A DNA stretch of 64,000 nt from Cyanoderma ruficeps. Taxonomy: Eukaryota > Chordata > Aves > Passeriformes > Timaliidae. Within the stretch, counting starts at the first letter, position 1, and the number at the start of each line of letters is the position of its first letter. The position numbers and the translations under genes are program-made. Where the stretch lies: assembly GCA_008694505.1 (NCBI GenBank), contig VZDJ01000090.1, positions 1,729,521 through 1,793,520 on the forward strand. Reading direction: 5' to 3'. Shown here piece after piece: positions 38,621 through 53,337 of this stretch. Below the pieces are notes generated by a model. That model saw nothing but the letters and a program-made list of their open reading frames with translations. It was not told the origin of the DNA and searched no databases.

Positions 38621-41600
38621 AAGTTCTTACTGAACTTTTTCTTTTTTGATTGGCAATCAGTGTAAGGAATTCTTTATTCAATAAAACCCACAAACTTGTG
38701 TTTGCTGAGTAACCCTATAACCTGACATGGAGATGCCTTCGTGGGTTTAAAAACACAACAGTTCTTACACAAAGCATGTCCCATGGATGTGACCTTCTCA
38801 CTTCCTCCCGCTCGGTAAACAGAGGAATTGGTTGTTCTCTAGCTGTGTCTTCCTTTCAAGAAAAGCACACTTTTTAGAGTAAAAATCGTAAGTTAGCTGC
38901 TTTCCCGTGAAGTATTTGCTATAATGAGCTTGTCTTGCCCTGGTTGCAGAGAAAGGTACAGAGAGGCAAGGGATGCAATAGATGCAACGTTAGATTTGCT
39001 TTGCTGCCTTCTGGGGAAAACCCATTGCTCCTATTTTCAAGTGAGGCCAACAAATTTCATCAGTTTACCTTTCTGTAAATATCATGACTTGTTTTAGCAG
39101 CAGAAAGGTAACGGTGGCTGCAAAACTGGCATTTTGCAAAGACATCTTGAAATTCAGCCATGGAAATAGCCATTTAATTTCAGACAGCCACTTATATTTT
39201 CTTTTCCTTTATTTTATTTGGTTTTTTTAAAATTCTCTGATTATTTTATATATACATATATACATATATAATTTCTAATTCTCTAATCAGTGGAACTTGC
39301 CTGCAACTGCTCTGTGCAAATGTGTGAAAAAACATTTTAGTATTAGTTTCTTTACTCCTGAAGGCCATAAAATTTATGTAAAAGCCAGACTCTCAGGAGT
39401 CAAAAATAGAATGCCAGTCAGGATTCTGGGTGCTTTATGCAACAAAGAGCGTTCTGTTGAAGCAGCTCCACATTTCCCTGTTCCTTTAATGTTTTTCTCC
39501 ATCATGAAATGGATGTGGGCAAGAAAGCTGCTGAGATGGGTTAAGAGGTCCCTCCTTAGCTGATGCACTCAGGAGGAAATGAGCTGATCTGCTTGAGCAG
39601 ACCAGGCCTGCAGCCAGCAGTACAAAGCCAGACTGACATGAGCTGTGGAAAGGGAGGGAAAGAATGGTGTGGCATCGAGAACATTAGCCTGGCTCACTGT
39701 CGTTCCTTCTGCTGGGGAGTTTTGTGAGAAGGTTGTAATGCCTCCTGGACCGTCTTCTCTTTACAGCATTTGGTGCCAAAAAGCCAATTCCACCCAATAA
39801 ACTGCCCTAATCCCCAGCCTCTTCCTTCTCCTTTCCTACTCTGTACATTTGTTGTACTTCTGTTTTAGCCTTGTCCTTTCCCTCCCTCTCCCTCTCCGTC
39901 TTCCATGGTGCATCTCACTGAAGAGCAGCCCAGCTGCATCTCAGACCCTGCTGGGCTCCAGGCTGAAAGGGGTTGGTCAGAGTTTCACTTTGAAGCATCC
40001 CTGGGGGGCTTCCAAACTGTACTGGAAGAGGAAATTGCTGCCTCCTCCCGCAGCCACATGGTCAAACTCAGCAGCATCAGAGACAAGCCCGGGCTGCTAT
40101 TCACATCAAATTTTACCACACAAGAAGGTGACAGAAGTATGATTGAAGGAAAGGTGGAGAGAGGGGGAGAAAAGTATGTTCTGAGACAATCTTTTTCTTC
40201 TCCTCTTTTTCCATGAGAACTGGTGGATCTCTTACTAGCTCAGTGCTGTTCTCCAACCACTTCATCCTCTAATATGGGAAGGGCTGAAAGGAAGTTTTGA
40301 GCCACAGATGGCAGCATTTCAGCAATAAGGAGGGCATGGGAGGATGCACAAGAGCACCAGAGATAATAAATTAAGTGATGAAATAATTTGTTTAGAAACC
40401 CAATAAGGAGTGTGCTATCTGGCTGTTGTGCAATTATGCCCCACTCCCAATGAAACCCCAGTGACAAATTAAACTCTGCTTTTTCCTCTGTGTTCTTCTT
40501 GAACTGAGCAGTAAGCTAAATCTACAGCAGCATCTGGGAAGGATGTGAACAGTCATCTGTATGTCAGAAAAGTCACACACTTTATCATTAAGAACTTTCG
40601 TGGGCAATATGCTAAATGGTAACGAGTACTGGTAGGACTGACAGGCACTGAATTCTTGGCGTGTTGGTGTCCATGGGAGTCTTTCCATCTCTGGGCTTTA
40701 GTTTGAGTGATTTTGACTTTCTGTTCTCTGCATTTTCTGCAGTAACACACCTTCAGCTTTCTCTGTGACACAGTTGTTTGTGATAGAAACCCCTAAGCGA
40801 GAGAGGAGTGTCTCAGTGTGCAGTCTTTAAAGCTGGATGGCAGAGTGGCTTTTTGGGACACACATGGAGACTGCAAATTCAATGTGCTATCTGTATATCT
40901 GTTGATGTTATTTTAAATTCATATCATGAAGGCTAAAGTAGAAGTTAATGGTGATGTAAATTCTCATTTTCAACTTCAAAAATATATGGAATATTTGCAT
41001 TTTTAGTTGCAGTGGAGATTGAAAATTTTGAGAATTTTGTAGATTTTGTTTCCACATGAAAACGTTCATCCTTGTTTTCTAAATGAAGTAATCCATTAGA
41101 ATGCTTCATAATTCTTCTTCTCATCTGCAGTAAGATACAGCAAGCCATTCTTTTCACTGCCAAAAGGACAACTTTTTTATAGAAAAGATGGTTGGAAAGA
41201 ACCCTCAGCAAACTCAAAATATGCATATAATTTTCCAAGTGTAGTACATGTTTTTAAAGGTTTTAAAAGAATGGGTTATGAAATAGTTTAGTTCTGCATG
41301 GTTGAAAATGTGTGCGTATCCATACACAGAAAATTACTAGCCCTGTTTTTGACATCCCTAAAGGGTGCTATCTGAGGTCACAGAAACCAACTGCTTTCTG
41401 AGGTCACCACTGATGCTTTGACATCACTGGTGGGGGAATCAGGCAAACCTGAGACCCTTGTGACTTCAGTGCTTCCAGACCATGCACTTCCCAGAGGACA
41501 TCACAATGGGGCATCCTATTGTTTCTAATGTGCTGAACTGAGTCAGGCAGGCAGGAGCATTCTAAATTATTTTTCATAAAATACCAAACCATCAGAAGGT

Positions 41601-44600
41601 TTTGCCAACATTCTCCCTGAATATATCTTTTATTTTAGATGTGGATGAGAGAAACAAAGCAAAACAGACTGGAAATTTCCAGCATTCAGAAATGCTCAAT
41701 TATGCAATCATCAGTTTTATTCTTAAGCAGTGGGATGTTTTTAATTTAATAGCTATCTGGATATGATTCTCCATTTCCTTGTATCAGTTTTATTCTGGCA
41801 CAGCTTCTAACCAGAAAGTAGAAAAGTGAACCTCACAGTAGGTAAGGCATGTAGGCACAGGCACAGGTACGACTAAGAAATAGAAAGGTGTGTATATATA
41901 TGTAAAGTTGTTGTGTGCAACACCTGTGAAGTGTTTATGTCAGAGCCATTCATACCCTGTTTTCTGAAGCACCAAGTAAGTGCTTTTAGAGTAAGTGTAA
42001 GTGATTGGTTGTATTTCCCTGTGTGTGCCTGTAAATGCCACGTTAAAAGCCCATACTTCTTTCAGTGAAGTGAAAAAGGTTGTGCACCTCTTCAGTTGTA
42101 CAGATGAAGTGTTTGTGAGTTCTGCAAAGATGAATGAAGTCCATGGAGTTTTTACAGTGAGCTTGTGATCACCAGATGTTGGGGTATGTGTGTGAACACA
42201 CGCTGGTGCATCTGTTGTTTGGATAATAGGATATATACACATGTGGGACAACTGTGTGTGTAGGTGTTGTGACACTTGGGACCGGGGCTTCAGCAGGCGT
42301 AAATCAGGGTGGCTCAGTGGAAGGAACAAAGTCCAGCAGCGTGCGCTTCCTGGAACCAGCGTGTGTGATGGCATGTGGGGACTTGGACTCGTGGGATTGC
42401 GGTTGGCAGAGTGTGTCAGGATGTGACTTGGGGAGCTTCAGCTGAAGACAGTTGCTAAAAGAAAAGAGAAAAAGCCAAGCCACAAATACACATCTAAGGA
42501 GCATGAATGTTAAGGGAAAAGGAGAGAATGCGTTCACTGAGGCTGATCCCTCAGGCTAAGTCACCAGTTTTGTGCTGCTTTTCCTCCGTGGAAGTACATG
42601 GGAGCTGTGGGATTTTTGAAAAATTCTGAGGGGAAATTCAATTTATGCCTTGGCATGTGTATGTGATATTTCAGATTTCAAATTAAGTTGTGTTTATATG
42701 ACACAGTTGCTTTTCATAGCACAGGCTTGATTGAAGTTCTTAACACATCTTTTCCAGGTCCATGCACCATATTGTTGTAATGTGACCTCTTCAGTCACTT
42801 GTGGTTCTGTTCCCCATAAACTCACACCAACTCCATTCCCCATGTTGTTTAAAAAAATAATTTGTTTTGTTCCTAGCTTGGTCTTGAAATGCTAGAAGCT
42901 AATAAAACCAGAACTGTGCTCAGGTTTTGGAGAATTTTTCTCTCAATCCTACCTGTGTGGCTACATATTCAGAGGTGGAAAACTGGCTGGTTTGGATGCA
43001 AGTCAGTTGTATGTGAAGGAAATAAAAAGAAAAATATGTTTATCATTTGTGAAAATTCCCCAGAACCACTGCTTAGGAAAAACATCTGGTGACTCTGCAG
43101 AGGTGATCAAAACAGCAAACAGAGCATTAGATTGCAAGAAACTTCCCAGCAGACAGTACCATTGAAAATGCTGTAATTTCTGCTGTGTGAGCCACTGGCA
43201 GATCACTGATTTGAACCCCAAATACATTTTTAGAAACTCAATCCCATCCATATGTTTATGTGTCTTTGTGTGTGTGTGTGCACCCATGTATGTAATAAAA
43301 ATGGGACAGATTGAGCAAGTGAGCAATTGGAGTGTTTAGAGTCAAGGGGGAGTTTTGTCATGAATGAAATCTGAAAGGATTTGGATTACAGTCAAGAAGT
43401 TTAGATAGAGGGCAATCTAAATTGTACAAGGGCAGATAGTCTTCCAAAGTCTGGCTCAGAAAGGGATGTGGGAGGTCTGAAAGACAGCTTGGCTAATGTA
43501 GCATGTAGATGAAAAAAATGCACTTTAATGATTTGTTGAACTATTACAAACCCAAACATCAGTTCAACAGGACTAGCCTGATAATTACTGTTTTCCCAAA
43601 AGAAAATTGTAGATTGTGAATGAAACGAACAACTCAAACTTGAAACTTCAGCCTAATGGAGCTGGGTTTTTCTTGTGAAACCATTCCCATGGAAATTTCC
43701 TAATTATTTCCTTTTGAAATAGTCACATTTAGAAGGGAAATACATAGAGTGGCAGGTATCTTGTTACAGCACTGCAGGAAATGGACAGTCATACTAAAAA
43801 GGCAAATAAAAAGTACTCTTTCTCTTCTTGTGTATGCAGTTACCTGGTGGGACTCACTGCTGTGTGACAGCAGTGCTAAGAGTTCAAAAGGACTAAGGGA
43901 AATATGGGACCTTTCTTGTTATTAAGATACCATCTGGCTCCCTGATACTACTGCCACAATAACCACCATGGTATAGGGAAACATATATAATGTCTCTTTC
44001 CCCGTGGTTTGTAGGCCACCAAATATCAGCTTGCAAATATTTAAAATGTTAAGCTGCTTCTGTTTGAGCTGTGTTTATGCCTACAAAAAACGTTAATATT
44101 TTCTGGACTTCACAGTCATTTTAAATTTCCCAGCGACTTCACATTGGTCTCAAGGAGAATGGATACCTCTGCAGCCTTAATCTTGTGTCATGTTTTCCTT
44201 TTATTATGAAGAATTTTTCTTTTCCTGTCTGGCAGAGAGTAGTCCAAGCCACAGAATCCAGAAACAGACTGTCCCAGAGTTGGTGCCTCTTTCCACCAGG
44301 GAAGGGCCTGAAGGGCCTGCCACAGAGCTGGTATCTAGTTTCAAACTCCTGCACAATTTGTGGTTATTTAAAGCCAACATTTTGGTTTTAGTTGGTCTCT
44401 AAATATTTGTTGTATGGTTTTATTTATAAGAATAATGACTCTATGTTTACAGGCTACAGCATATAATGTATCTAATGCCTGGTCTCTTTTTTTTTTTTAG
44501 CTTGCTCTAACTTTCAAGTGCATTTCCACTCTTTAATTTTACACAAACTCTTGGACATTGGCCAGACAAATTCTTTGTAGTCTGTACAGTTCAGGATCTT

Positions 44601-46480
44601 GGCCAGATTAAAGTTGTCATCAATTTCACCTCCCTCTTCTTTTAATAACATCCCTCTTTTCTCCCTTGTACCTGTCATGTTTTTAAAGGTTGCCATTCTC
44701 TGCATTCTTTTGTATTTTCTTCAATATTATACTGTTTTATTTTTTTCTTCCGATTTAACTGAATCTTAATTTTCTGCATGCTCTTTTTAAGCCCTGTATT
44801 ATTTTAAATATGGTCTTTATAAATATTCACTACTCAGCAGTCTTTTTGTGAGGCTGTACTGGTGATTCCTTGTCCTAAGTTCAATCTGAATGACAGCTGC
44901 AGAGGGTCTCCGCAGGGAATTTTAGGAATCTCTTGGTTTCTTCTATACTGAAATTTCAAATTGTGTTTCCTCAAAGCTAGTCTGACATACTGAAGGCCCA
45001 AGTTATTCTTGCTTTCCAGAAGACAATAATACAACATCAAACCCTGAGTCCAAACTTTTCTGCTTCAGAGGATTTTGTTCTCCTGAAATATGATTGCCAG
45101 AAGCCTCTTCTGGGAAAAATTATGCCTATAAAATTCCTTTAAACAAACAAGATACCACCATCTGCAGATGGGAGAGTTTACAGAACAGGTTTCTGGTTGA
45201 CATCTATTTGATGAGATATTTTTTGTTGTGGTAGATAGTCTAAAGCATGGATTGATGAATTGCAGGCAGTTTTACTCAAAGAATACGATGAGATTTGGTA
45301 TGAAGTCTACAAAGAAATCCTACACTGTGATTCTACTCAGAACAATTTTGGTCACCTAGCTTACACTTCTGTAATGAGAATTTGTACTTGCCAAGGATGA
45401 GTTCAGAGCCCAGCAGTCAGCATCTCCATCTTCAGCTGATGCATTTCAAAACTGGAGCTGGTGTCTTGGATGTCTGGTCCTAAACTGAATGTTTGCGTAG
45501 TGTTTTCTTTTTCTCAACATTCTTTGAAAAATTACAATAGGTTGTGAGATAAAAACCCACTTTAAAGTTTAACTGTGGCTAATATTCTTTCTTCTGGCTG
45601 GAGCAAAAGTTAACTTTTAAGGGAAAACCCCCAGGGCTGAGTATACTAGTAAACTCCAGCTGCTTTGTACTTCTTTGCCAATACTGAGAAGTCATAAACC
45701 CAATTTAACTTTCTGGTTAAACCAGGTTTACAGCTGTTTCACATTGCTGGAGTGGAGCAGAGCAGCTGGAGCATACCCCTGAATCAGGGTGATTTTTTCT
45801 TTGCTGAGTCTTGTGTCTCTTTGTTGAGTCTTATATGGAATAAGACAAGGCAGAGGCAGTCAGCTTTTGGCAGTGCACATTCAGGCTGATGCAAGACTTG
45901 TGTTTAGAGCCAAAGCCACCGTGGGGTTTCTGTGTCTTTCTGTTTGTTTTTATATTCTTCTACTAGTTGTGTTTGCCATGGGGATATAGATGTGTGATAA
46001 CTGTACTGACCTTAAAGCCAGCTTTGGTAAGTGCAGCATTTTTTGAGTGGGTTTTGCCTGTTTTGTTGGCTCAAGTCATCCTACAAAAACACCTTATAGC
46101 ACTATATATCAGGAAGATGAAGAAGATTTTGAGGTTAAAGTGCCAGCAGGATTCTTCACTTCAGAATCAGTGTGTCTCTATTGGTACCACTTGTGGTGGC
46201 ATCAGGTAATTCCATTTGTCTGTGCCACATTTCTCCATCTCTGCAACATCTTCCAGTTTTGTCTTTTTGAGTCTTCTTGCTGATATGAATGCCATTTTGT
46301 CCTGCCATGGTCTTAGGCTAAAAATGAATTCCTTGAATGCTTCTTTTGGCTGCCTGAGATTGCAATGCAGCATGAGAGCAGATGGAGTTCTTGGTTTGGA
46401 CAGGTTGGTACTGTCTCCAGATCAGTAAATCCTGGTGTTGGTTGCAACTTGCAGTCACGAATGGAATAATAATAAGTATT
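38621..46480. other. Intron 1, gene-free segment
   Basis: This is AT-rich intron without a supported gene or RNA. It includes a TA-rich simple tract at about 39247-39272 and a short (TG)7 run at 43267-43280. Nothing else here could be identified. Confidence 0.6.
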
Positions 46481-46483
46481 ACT

Positions 46484-46552
46484 AAGGGATACACCAGATG
46501 AACTTTAAAAGGTTCCTTTGAACAAAAAAGCATTCTATGACTCTATTATCAG
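46484..46552 (+). mobile_element. CR1-like 3' tail remnant
   Basis: The string CCAGATGAACTTTAAAAGG, followed by TTCCTTT and then CATTCTATGACTCTAT, matches the 3' end of avian CR1 LINEs in order. That end typically reads GATGATCTTTAAAGGTCCCTTCC and ends in repeats of ATTCTATG. Only the last 70 bases are recognisable. Like nearly all CR1 copies it is a 5'-truncated, non-coding remnant. Confidence 0.55.
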
Positions 46553-49500
46553 TCATAAACAGATTATAAATTCTAGCTGCGTGTAGTCAATAATGGGCTA
46601 ATGCTGGAAGAAGCAATGATTAATGTAGTAGGGCCTGTGAGCGAATGGAAAAGTTCAGGGGGATAAGATAATCTATAAGAACACCTGCAGAACTATCTTT
46701 GTGTTATTTGTTGTGTGCAGTATGTCCATATGGTTACAATCACCAAGTGTTTAGAAACCTTTGCCTACAGCAAGAGCAATTGCCGGATCAGCTGTGTAAA
46801 ACACACCGTGCTAATTTGAACGGCTCTGTTGAACTCCAGACTGCTTCTTCACCTCTGCTGCTCCTGCTGCCTTTGCCACAGCCAGACTTCTCGAGTGGTT
46901 TTGAAGTTACTGAGGTCTTTGTTTTAGCTTCTCCCTGATTTGTTAGCAGGGAAAACAGTTGTGTACCTGAAGCAGTTGCACCAGCAGCCACCACACCACA
47001 GCCAGATAAATTTCCACTCTTACAAACTGTTTGGTCTTGGTGAGTTTCTGTTCTTTCACTTTTATGGGGTTGTGACATTTTGTTTCTAAATTCCAGTAAC
47101 GTCACACTGCTTTATGCATGGTTCTTAGGCTGCTGATTTTGTGCGGTGGCAGTAGCCAGTTTGAAAATCATAAGGCTGAAAAGAATTATGAGATCTGTCT
47201 GCAACCAACTGCAAAAGCAAGGTGTCCACTCTGCTAATTTCAGCTGAGTTCATAGGAAAAAAAATAAAACCCCAAAAACTAAAGTACCCCAAATTTTCTT
47301 TGTCCATGCATGTCCCAGATTTTATACCTTCTTTGTAGTCTGCAGGTCCTAATGGCCAGCAAATCAACTGCAGGGGAGAGGGGAAGACCACCTGTTGCAC
47401 TAAATATTCACAAACCCTGCAAACAAAAATAAACAGTAAAAGACCAAACCCTTAACAGCTTGTAACAGCTGCCACATTCCACCCAAGAGAAATCTTTATG
47501 CTAATGGAATCTGACAGGATCTACATTAGGTATCTACACATATGGGAAAAAAACTTTAAAAAAAAAAGGGAAAGGAAAAAAAAAAGAAGAAAAAGTCACA
47601 ACAGAAAGAGAACAAGTCTGTTGGGCTCCTATGACCAGGTGATGCTTTATGTATGTAAGCCTTTTGTCATTGTTCCCACTCCCATAGTTTACATTTTTGA
47701 TAGTTTGAAGTAAAACATTTGTTGAGTGCATGAGCTTCATGATATGGCCAAGGACTAAACTGAGCTCTATTTCTTTTATTGGCTAAGTAAGGGGAGCAGT
47801 ATCCCTGCTGTGTTCCAGCTGCAGCAAAAATTCGACTGAGGATTCATCTATGAAGATGCGTAGAAAATAGTCCTTTAATATCTCACATACCAGTTTACCT
47901 CTAGTACCAAATTGATGAAAACCCAGGAAATTTCCATGAGGAATACCAGCCAGTTGAGTCACAGAAAGAAGTCAGGCAGTAGCACCTTGCTGATTTGCGT
48001 GGGACAGCTCTGATCCCAGGACACTGGTGCTGGAAACTGGTTGGGGTTATTGTCTATCATCTTGGGGCACTCAGTGCAAATGCTGACCTTAGATTCACCA
48101 CGCTTGTCAGAATGGTGTCTTCCTTCCTATCTGCCAGCAAGAAGCCCGGGGATTTGTGGAGCAGAAAAAATTGTAATTTGAGGATCTTCAGGGTGATACA
48201 GAGGTAGTAGAAATGTGAAAGGGATTAAGACAGAAAAAATCTGAACTATTTTAATTTTCTTCTACAAGCTCAGAAATGGCCAAAGGCATCCCTGGAAGCT
48301 TTGAAAGTGACCCTCTGGTCTGATTAGACTCAAAGGTTGCTGAAAGGGCTGAGAGATTTCCTCTGCTCCAATTCTGTTAACCTGCAGTAAGTAGCTGGAT
48401 GCGTGGCCAGTGTGGCAAGAAGGGATGGTTGGAAGCCACCCAACAGGGCAGTAAAAAAGGAACTGTCTTTCTGCACAGTGACAGTGAAAGAGATTTATGC
48501 TTCAGGGCTTAAAGAGTTTTTTTGCATATTGAACCCAGGGGCCTTTTCCGTGACATTTACAGTATTTTCCCATTAGATAGTTTCAACTTCTTTGAAATGC
48601 AGTTCTTGCAATAGCCTGTCTGGCTTTGACAGATCAGTCCAGGTCCCATGGTCAAAAACACTTGGTCAGTCTGTTTGTCCACCAAGTTGCCTGTAACAAG
48701 GGACAGTGCTTTAGTATTTCCTCTGTATTATCTGTAGGGAAAAACCTGTTAGTCTGGAAGAGTTAAGCATTGGCATTTCCCTGTGGTCACCATGTCTGTC
48801 TGCACAAAGACCAAAATGTTTGTCTTTTCTTCTGGCTACACATCACTCCGTAGAACAGCAGAAATAATTGGTGGAAACATTAGAAAAAAGAAGATAAAGA
48901 ATGAGCAAGAGTGGAAATGGATAGGTTTAGAAGAGGTTTGAAAGAATGGGGAAATGAAGGAGGCAGATTGATACTAACTGTGCAGTCAGCAGTTGCTTTG
49001 GAGATGTTCACCTCCATAGCTATGGTGCAGCAGGAAGGGCCCTGCTTCAAGCAGACAGGTGAGAGGAACGACCTTGTAAAGAAAAGCTGTTAAGATCAGA
49101 AAGTGCAAGTTCATGGGTACTTGTAAAATTATTAAAGAACATTTTGACCTGAGACAGTCCCAACTAAAACTCACGTGAAATACTGTAGGTTTAGAAATCT
49201 CAGTTGCATCTACTCCCACTTTTGTTAGTAGTCAGTGATGGATGAGCTGGTGGTGAAGTATTATTTCTCAAGGACTGTAACCTAGCTAGAGAAAATCATA
49301 AAACTACTTTAATTGCAGTTTATTTAACTCATGCCTAAAGTGGTACAAATTACAGATTATTCAGCCTTGAAGAGTTTCAAAAAAATCTACAACAGTCAAA
49401 CTAGCACCACCATAATCACCCCTGAACCATATCTCTAAGTGCTGCATCCAGACACAGTAGGATTGCAGCCTAACATAGTGCAAGACAGTCAGCATTCCTG

Positions 49501-50944
49501 GGGCAGGATTCTGAGAAGGTATCTGAAAGGAAGCCATGTCCTGGAAGATCTGCATTTCCCTCTGACTGGACCCTGACTTCAGAATGTGGACTTTTTTATA
49601 AGGCAGCTCTTAAAGAAGAGACAAATGGTCTTATCTTGTCACTTTGCAGCTAGAAGAAACTAGAGGTAGCTTATCTTCCTCAGAAATCCTTCTGTTTGTC
49701 CTTGAGTCATACACAATATGTGCACATACTGTCTGCATCTCTGGGTGCTCACAGTTTTTAAAATCATGTTGGTGGTTCAGGAGCTATTGCCTGCTTTCCC
49801 TCTACTCACACCAATGGAAAGTAAAAGGAATTTCTTTGAGTCTAGCGAAGTTGCACCCCACTGAAGCTGGCGTGTGAAGAAATCAAGTTCCCAGTTTGAA
49901 CGCCAAAAGAATATTCAGGTCTTTTTCACTTCAGCAAGTATGTGCACAGAGTAGCTTGAGCTGTGCTAGCTGCCAGCTGGCACAATTAATTACTACACAT
50001 GGAGACTGGTTCACTCGGCATCCCTCTAAAGATTGCTCACTTACAGATGTTCACACCTGTCTCTTGATTAATTCAAAATCCTAGTGCATGGAGAGAACTC
50101 TAGTTAAAAGTCACAGAGTCTTATAGACCTGGCTGTCACTAGGGTTGAATTTTGTGTCAGCAGCACTTAACCTCTCCTGAATTTTCTGGGTCTGGACTAA
50201 GTATCTCCATTGATGACAACATTCAGGAGAGCTTAGCTCAGGAAAGGCTGAAGAAAACACAAGTCATGTATCAATTCCTATTGAGTCTCAACTAAGAGCA
50301 GCAACACTAGTGACTCTCCATTTCCAAAATTAGAAGAAGGAGAGGTAGTTACTGTTCTGTGCACTAACTTGGGGGTAATAATAGTTCATAACTCAGGGCA
50401 CAAAGTAGTATCCTTGGGGAAAAAGAGTTCTATTCTCCTTTGTGTGCTACCACATGTTTGGGTAGATACTGGCTTATCAGTAATTAGTAAACTCCTTTTG
50501 CAATTTTTGATTTGTGCCAGCATGGAAAATTACATCCAAGGTTATGGCTCTCTTTTGACTTCCCTAATTAAAGAAAGGCCCCTCCAGAAGTCTGTAAAGT
50601 CAGTGGGATGATATCAGTATAAATCAGTGAGAGGAGACTTAAGCCTCTGAATACTTAATTTTTTGCAGCATGTCATTCCATTAATTCTCAGGGATTCCCA
50701 AAGCTCCAGTCACATGCCCAGTTTGAAAGGCTGTCCAGGAGATGCTGGAATGATGTGGGGACAGCACCTGGCCAAGTGCCATCTGTTGGCCGTTTACCAT
50801 ACTGCCTCAGAGGACAGCTTCTGTGTGCCTGAACCAAGCACAGATGATGTGGTCTAAACCCATCTCTTTAGATACAGACTTACAGTTTAGCACCTCATTT
50901 CAAAAGGGAGGCTCCACTTTTCCCTAGATCCAGTCCCTTCAGAC
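46553..50944. other. Intron 1, gene-free segment
   Basis: There is no supported gene. Bases 47165-47205 contain AGGCTGAAAAG, followed closely by ATGAGATC, and resemble a degraded CR1-type end in reverse orientation; that reading is weak. An A-rich run sits at 47555-47593. The rest is unremarkable AT-rich intron. Confidence 0.55.
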
Positions 50945-51191
50945 TCCCAGTGTAGTTTAAGCTGGACATTAGGAAGAATTTCTTCACAGAAAAGGTGATT
51001 AGACATTGGAATGGGCTGTCCAGGGAGGTGATGGAGTCACTGTCCCTGTTTAAGGAAAGGCTGGATGTGGCACTTAGTGCCATGGTCTGGTTGCCCTCTG
51101 GTTGCCACCATATCTTATGGTGGTGTTCAGTGATCGATTGGACTTGATCTCAGAGGTCTTTTCCAGCCTGATTGATGCTGTGATTCTGTGG
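50945..51191 (+). mobile_element. CR1-type LINE 3' fragment
   Basis: This is a clear avian CR1-like 3' end. It contains AGCTGGACATTAGGAAGAA, then a form of GGGCTGTCCAGGGAGGTG, then AAAGGCTGGATGTGGCACTT and TTGGACTTGATCTCAGAGG. It ends in GATGCTGTGATTCTGTG, the remnant of the short 3' repeat. The copy is 5'-truncated to about 250 bases and carries no intact reverse transcriptase. The reverse-strand open frame across 50895-51083 is a by-product of this repeat. Confidence 0.85.
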
Positions 51192-53337
51192 TCCCAGAGA
51201 AGATGTAAGACACCTGGTTAATGGTTTAGGACATGAGCAGGTACACAAACAGATCTTACTGTGATTTGTGAAGTATCCTCTCTCTTTTTGTTGAAAGAAA
51301 AATTGATTAACCATTCCTAGGGAGACCTAAGCATAGTGGCCCCTACTTCATGCTTACTTCCCAGTGTTTTGAGGTGGAATAATTTGAGCTAGAGGAAGAA
51401 GATTTGCTCCTGTGTCACTGGGGTAGTGAAGCAGGGAGCAAATGTCTCAGCCTCTCTGTGCTCTCAGATTGATTAAGTGTCCTGTGGCCACAGAACCCCA
51501 GAAGATTATCCCATATTATCTTGAATGACCTTGAGTGCTGGATATTAATTTTGGATGTAGGACTGGTCTCCATGTAACAATCCTCTATGCATAAGTTTGT
51601 GCCACTTCTTTAGAGGGATGGACCTATTATTGCTTCAGCCTAACATGGGAATCCATGGGAGACATAAAAAACTCCATTTTCAGAATGGATTGGGAGCAAT
51701 AAGTACTGAACCTTCCTCATGTACTGCAGAATTTCTACATTGTACTGGCAGATTGTCTAAATAACTGCCAAAGCTTACTGAAAACACGCCTCAAGCAAAA
51801 TGTGCACTGTTCAGTGACATCACCTAGGGCTCTTGTAAAAGAGAAATGCTTCCTGATGACACTTGGGACTGGAAGTTTCTCATAAACCATCAGTCAAATA
51901 GTTTATGTCCGTACCACAGCAAAATGGATTTTCCAGAAACGTTTCCATGTGGCAGGAGGTGAGGAAGGTGGTTGTGTGGGTGGTATCTTCACTGCCTTCT
52001 TCTTATCTATAGCCCTCTGCACTGATGTGCAAGCTGTAAACCTCAGACTCAGCCTCCACGACCTCAGGGTTATTAAAGAGTTTCTGGCATTTTTTTGATG
52101 TGGAAGGAATTTTACATGCCATGATTTAATCACATTTTTAGCACAGATTGTTACTTTTTGTCCCCTTAGGTTTCCTTTGCAGACAGAGTTACCTCTTTCT
52201 TTCTTCAAGTGCAGAGAACACATGTAAAGAGCTGTTTTGTTCATTCACTGGGGTGCTTTTACTGGTGTGATCAGTGAGGACACTCTAAAATAATGTTTCT
52301 CTATGTTCTTTGAAATCCACAGAGCACTTCCTGAGCCATTTGATGGAGTGTTTAATGTAATTTTATTATTTTCCTAATCATCTATAAAATACCCATGCAA
52401 ATTTATTAAAAATAAGGTTTGAAACATAAGCACATTGCTTTGCAGAATGTATTGTGAATTATTTTGATGCAATGTGGGTGTGCAACACTGCCATTTGCAA
52501 AATTTCTTAGCCCTCTGTATGAAAATGAGGAATATATACAGCATATCTACCTAATAAATACATAAATATTTTCCCAAAGAAATTACCACCTGACTGAACG
52601 TGCCAGCCTGGGCTTTTAAACAAGTTGAACATCACTTTTTTGGTTTTTTGTTTATTTTTGAGCAAACCTCCTTCTCCCCCATACAGGTGGTTGTGTCATG
52701 AGGTCTTTTCTGCGGTTTGTTTCAGTTGTTTCCTTGGTACCATACTCCATATGTTTATGATCACCTTTTTTTGTCCTATAGTAGCCTACAGCACTTTCCT
52801 CACCAAAAGCTTCATGATGATCTTTCCAGGAAATATCATTATTCAAAAAAAGTTTTATAGGAGCAAATAAAACACATTTCCAGAATAGTGCTGCCAAATA
52901 GCAAAATAAAAAAATGTTCATTGTTTTTGATGACAAAGATATTAAAGGAAATAAAAAACTGTGTTGTTTAAAAATAACCAACTCTTTATTAATACTGCAG
53001 GAGAATATTCAATTCAATGTAATATAGTTTTCCAGTAAGCCCATCTTATCTTAGCTTGAAACAACAGGATGGATTAATTTTTTTTTGTTTTCTGTTTTTC
53101 ATCTATATTTTGTACTCCTGCCATTGCTTGCTACTATTTATATTTTATGTTGAGGGCAGTTTCAGCAGTTTCTAAAATTTTACAGAAGACAGATATCATG
53201 TTGGAAACTCAAAGCCCCAAACCAGGCTATAGATCACAAAACTCCATACATATATGTGCCACTCAAAACACCACTGTGCAATTCTTTAGCACCTCTTGTG
53301 TTGATTCCCCTCCTCTGCCCTCCTCTTACCCCTCACA
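51192..53337. other. Intron 1, last 2.1 kb before exon 2
   Basis: This is AT-rich intron without a recognisable gene until the region before exon 2. From 53147 the frame that reads through exon 2 is open, starting with an ATG. The upstream part (through 53381) has no likeness to T-box N-termini that I know. It is treated as intron, or at most as a possible alternative 5' end. Confidence 0.55.

Noticed and set aside
47165..47205. Possible reverse-oriented CR1 remnant
   Set aside because: Similarity is short and degraded, so it was mentioned in the block entry but not called as an element.
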